Part shown: in pieces, positions 61,892 to 64,000 of the stretch
How positions within the stretch are numbered: the stretch's first letter is position 1
Layout: each line of letters begins with the position of its first letter
Origin: Halomonas denitrificans
GTDB lineage: Bacteria > Pseudomonadota > Gammaproteobacteria > Xanthomonadales > Wenzhouxiangellaceae
Length of the DNA stretch: 64,000 nt
Direction: 5' to 3'
Assembly (NCBI GenBank): GCA_019800895.1
Contig: JAHVKF010000003.1
Span: forward strand, 930,001-994,000
Made by a program: the position numbers and the translations under genes
The notes under the pieces: generated by a model
Told to the model about the DNA's origin: nothing
What the model saw: the letters and a program-made list of their open reading frames with translations, nothing else
Databases searched by the model: none

Positions 61892-64000
61892 TCAGTCGTC
61901 CTTCGAGCCCGTTTTCTTTCGAGGCGAAGCCTTCTTCGCGGCGGTCTTCTTTTTCTTCTTGCCCGCCTTCTTCCCGCTCGCTTTCTTCGAGGCGTTGCCG
62001 TCGCGACCGCCGTCGCTGCTCTCGCTGCTGCCGGGGGCGGATGACGTCCTGCCATCATCGGACTCCGCGCTCTCGCTCGTGGCCTTCTTCCTGGCGGCCT
62101 TCTTCTTTGCAGCCTTCTTCGTCGCGGACTGCTTGGTCGTGGATTGATTCGAAGCGCCGCTGTTACCTCGTGCGGCATCGAGCAGCGAGCCGTCGGCGGA
62201 GGCCTCTGCATCGGTGGTCTCGATGTAGTGGACCGGGCCGCCGCGGAACGGCGCGAAGCCGGTGCCGAAGATCATGCCCGCGTCGAGCAGGTCCTTGTCT
62301 TCGACCACCTCGTCGCGCAGGCAGGCCAGGCATTCATCGAGGTAGGGCTGGACCAGGTCCTTTGCGATCTGTTCGAGGTCGTGGCCCTTGTGGGCATCGT
62401 CGTCACGGACCGGCTTGCCCTTGTCCCACTTGTAGAAGCCCTCACCGGTCTTCTTGCCCTTCTTGCCGGCTTCGACCATCGACTCGAGCACCTTGCGATC
62501 CTCGCCGGCGGCATCGCCGAGCAGCGTGTCGATCACGCCCAGGCCGACGTCGAGGCCTACCGTGTCGACCAGTTCGACCGGCCCCATCGGCATGCCGAAC
62601 TGCACCGCCGCCTTGTCGAGCGCTTCCTTCGGGATACCGTCGCGATGCATGGTCATCGCGGTGTACATGTACGGCACCAGCACGCGGTTGACCAGGAACC
62701 CCGGCGTCGAGGTGACCGGCAGCGCGTACTTTCCGATCTGCGTGGCGAAGCTGCAGCCGTCGTCGACGCGATCGCTGTTCGTGCCCTTGTCGTGGACGAC
62801 CTCGACAAGCGGCATCTTTGCGACGGGGTTGAAGAAGTGGAGGCCGATCAGGCGGGCCGGGTCGTCGAACACATCGGACAGCTCGCCGAGCGGTATCGCC
62901 GAGGTGTTGGTCGCGACCAGGGTATGCGGCTGAAGGTCGGCCTTCAGGTTCTCGAACAACGCACGCTTGGCGTCGCGGTTCTCGAAGATCGCTTCGATGA
63001 CGACATCGGCGCGCTTCACGCCTTCGCCCTCGACGTCCGCCCGGAGCCGGGCCTTCGCCGCCGCAACCGCCGCCGGCTTCTTGAGTTTCTTCCTGAACAG
63101 CGACGACGCGCGCTTCAACGCCGGTTCGATGTACTTCATCTCCCGGTCCTGCAGCGTCACCTCGAGGCCACGCAATGCACACCATGCGGCGATGTCGCCG
63201 CCCATCACCCCGGCGCCGATGACGTGCACGCGACGCGCCTTGAAGTCGCTGCGCTTGCCCTGGGCCTTGAGTTGTTCCATCAGCCGGAACACGCGGCGCA
63301 GATTGGTCGACGTGTCGCCGACCAGGAGTTCGGGAACGTTTTCCGCCTCGGCCCGGATCATCGCCGTCTGCGAGTCGCCGTGGGCCTCGAACTCGTCGAT
63401 CAGACGGAACGGGGCCGGGTAGTGCTCCGGCCGGGCCTTGCGCCGGGTCTGCTTGCGCATCTGGCCGGCGAGGAACTTGCGCGCCGGTCCGGTCAGCGAC
63501 AGCCTGTCGACGATGCCGGACAGCTTGTGCTTTCGCTTCTTCAGCACGGCGCGGCGAGCCGCCCAGCGCAGCGAGCCGTGCACGCTGACGGTCTGGTCGA
63601 TCAGGCCGATGCCCCGGGCCGCCCGGGCGCGCAGCATGCGACCGGTCAGCATGATTTCCATGCCCTTCATGCCGCCGACGGCCTGCAGGGCGCGACCGGA
63701 CCCGCCGTAGCCGGGATAGATGCCCAGGTTCACTTCGGGGAACCCGATCCGGGTGCGGTCGTGATCCAGCGCGATGCGCCAATCGAAGCACAGCGAGAGT
63801 TCGAGCCCGCCGCCGAGGCAGAACCCCTCGAAGGCCACGACTTTCGGGAAGCGCAGCTTCTCGATCCGATCGAACAGCGCGTGGACGTCGCGGATACCCT
63901 GCTGGAGAACGGTGACGTCGCGGGTCTCGTCGAACTCGCGCACATCGGCACCGACGATGAAGCTTCCGGACTTCCCGGAGGTCAGAACGAGGCCGGTCGG
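61892..64000 (-). CDS. fadJ: Multifunctional fatty acid oxidation complex alpha subunit, FadJ/FadB-type (5' partial), with H1-like tail
   Basis: Enoyl-CoA hydratase plus 3-hydroxyacyl-CoA dehydrogenase. The frame continues past the right edge; 702 residues are visible, starting in the hydratase domain (GLVLTSGKSGSFIVGAD). Hydratase: CLGGGLELSLCFDWRIA, FPEVNLGIYPGYGGSGR. Dehydrogenase: VHVIGAGVMGGDIAAWCAL, VATNTSAIPLGEL, LHFFNPVAKMPLVEVV, GFLVNRVLVPYM. Near the end FAPFRGGPVHYIETT is normal, but then the usual last ~35 residues of the second helical domain are replaced by an unusual ~95-residue Lys/Ala/Ser tail with KKAAKKKAARKKA and KKAGKKKKKTAAKKA runs, like histone H1. Whether FadJ or FadB cannot be decided from the visible part. 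Confidence 0.93.
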   Translation of the reverse strand, partial: PTGLVLTSGKSGSFIVGADVREFDETRDVTVLQQGIRDVHALFDRIEKLRFPKVVAFEGFCLGGGLELSLCFDWRIALDHDRTRIGFPEVNLGIYPGYGGSGRALQAVGGMKGMEIMLTGRMLRARAARGIGLIDQTVSVHGSLRWAARRAVLKKRKHKLSGIVDRLSLTGPARKFLAGQMRKQTRRKARPEHYPAPFRLIDEFEAHGDSQTAMIRAEAENVPELLVGDTSTNLRRVFRLMEQLKAQGKRSDFKARRVHVIGAGVMGGDIAAWCALRGLEVTLQDREMKYIEPALKRASSLFRKKLKKPAAVAAAKARLRADVEGEGVKRADVVIEAIFENRDAKRALFENLKADLQPHTLVATNTSAIPLGELSDVFDDPARLIGLHFFNPVAKMPLVEVVHDKGTNSDRVDDGCSFATQIGKYALPVTSTPGFLVNRVLVPYMYTAMTMHRDGIPKEALDKAAVQFGMPMGPVELVDTVGLDVGLGVIDTLLGDAAGEDRKVLESMVEAGKKGKKTGEGFYKWDKGKPVRDDDAHKGHDLEQIAKDLVQPYLDECLACLRDEVVEDKDLLDAGMIFGTGFAPFRGGPVHYIETTDAEASADGSLLDAARGNSGASNQSTTKQSATKKAAKKKAARKKATSESAESDDGRTSSAPGSSESSDGGRDGNASKKASGKKAGKKKKKTAAKKASPRKKTGSKDD
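61895..62150 (-). repeat. Lys/Ala-rich low-complexity segment encoding the FadJ tail
   Basis: On the plus strand this stretch is dominated by CTT/CTTC repeats (TTCTTCGCGGC, TTCTTTTTCTTCTT), which encode Lys/Ala clusters on the minus strand, interrupted by a Ser/Asp/Gly segment. The composition differs sharply from the enzyme domain before it. Confidence 0.8.

Overview
The window is a stretch of a high-GC gammaproteobacterial chromosome. It is densely coding, with many 4-bp or TGATG junctions and frequent GTG starts. The gene order is of a Xanthomonadales/Chromatiales type: tolB-pal-cpoB-queE; mutS, pncC, recA-recX, alaS; rne divergent from rluC; and lolC-lolD-comEC-exbB-exbD-msbA-lpxK-kdsB-ptp-uvrC-pgsA. 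I cannot name the species. I saw no rRNA, tRNA, insertion sequence, prophage or CRISPR array. The region is overwhelmingly core genome, and I found no clear candidate for a new multi-gene defence or biosynthetic system.

Layout. 1-3.8 kb: end of the Tol-Pal cluster (tolB partial at the left edge, pal, cpoB) and queE, the latter flanked by G/C-rich palindromic intergenic repeats. 3.9-13.3 kb: mutS, pncC, an RNA 2',3'-cyclic phosphodiesterase, recA (with a candidate SOS box) and recX, a membrane diguanylate cyclase, and alaS. 13.3-19.1 kb: zapG-like gene, a GacA/UvrY-type response regulator, rne (with a long 12-bp-periodic tail and a possible ~400-nt leader) and rluC. 19.2-31.3 kb: a lipoprotein and lipid A export locus (lolC/lolF, lolD, comEC, exbB, exbD, msbA, lpxK, kdsB), a low-molecular-weight phosphatase, uvrC and pgsA. 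31.6-33.5 kb: a methyltransferase and an orphan PhnD-like binding protein. 33.6-39.1 kb: a complex II island holding ygfZ, an SDHAF4-type factor, sdhCDAB, sdhE and a ygfX-like gene. 39.2-45.7 kb: plsC, a rhomboid protease, a DUF2520 protein, gspF, ftsE-ftsX and rpoH.

45.7-51.1 kb: a 180-bp unit in three tandem copies, small membrane proteins, an RluE-type pseudouridine synthase, a YghU-type glutathione transferase, a threonine-synthase-like enzyme and an exported DEDD-exonuclease-like protein. 51.1-56.3 kb: a TonB-like proline-rich protein, icd, a DUF455 diiron ferritin-like protein, a FAD amine oxidoreductase and folD. 56.3-60.1 kb: a TRAP transporter (TatT lipoprotein, DctP, DctQ, DctM). 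60.2-64 kb: a small membrane protein, then a leftward beta-oxidation pair (FadI-type thiolase and a FadJ/FadB-type multifunctional protein, cut by the right edge) whose alpha subunit ends in a histone-H1-like Lys/Ala tail.

The observations most worth a second look are: the dispersed repeat family found downstream of pgsA, sdhB and rpoH, with its in-phase 180-bp triplication; the H1-like tail replacing the normal C-terminus of the beta-oxidation protein; a ComEC whose metallo-beta-lactamase domain has lost its metal ligands; and an exported DEDD-fold exonuclease with a damaged third motif.
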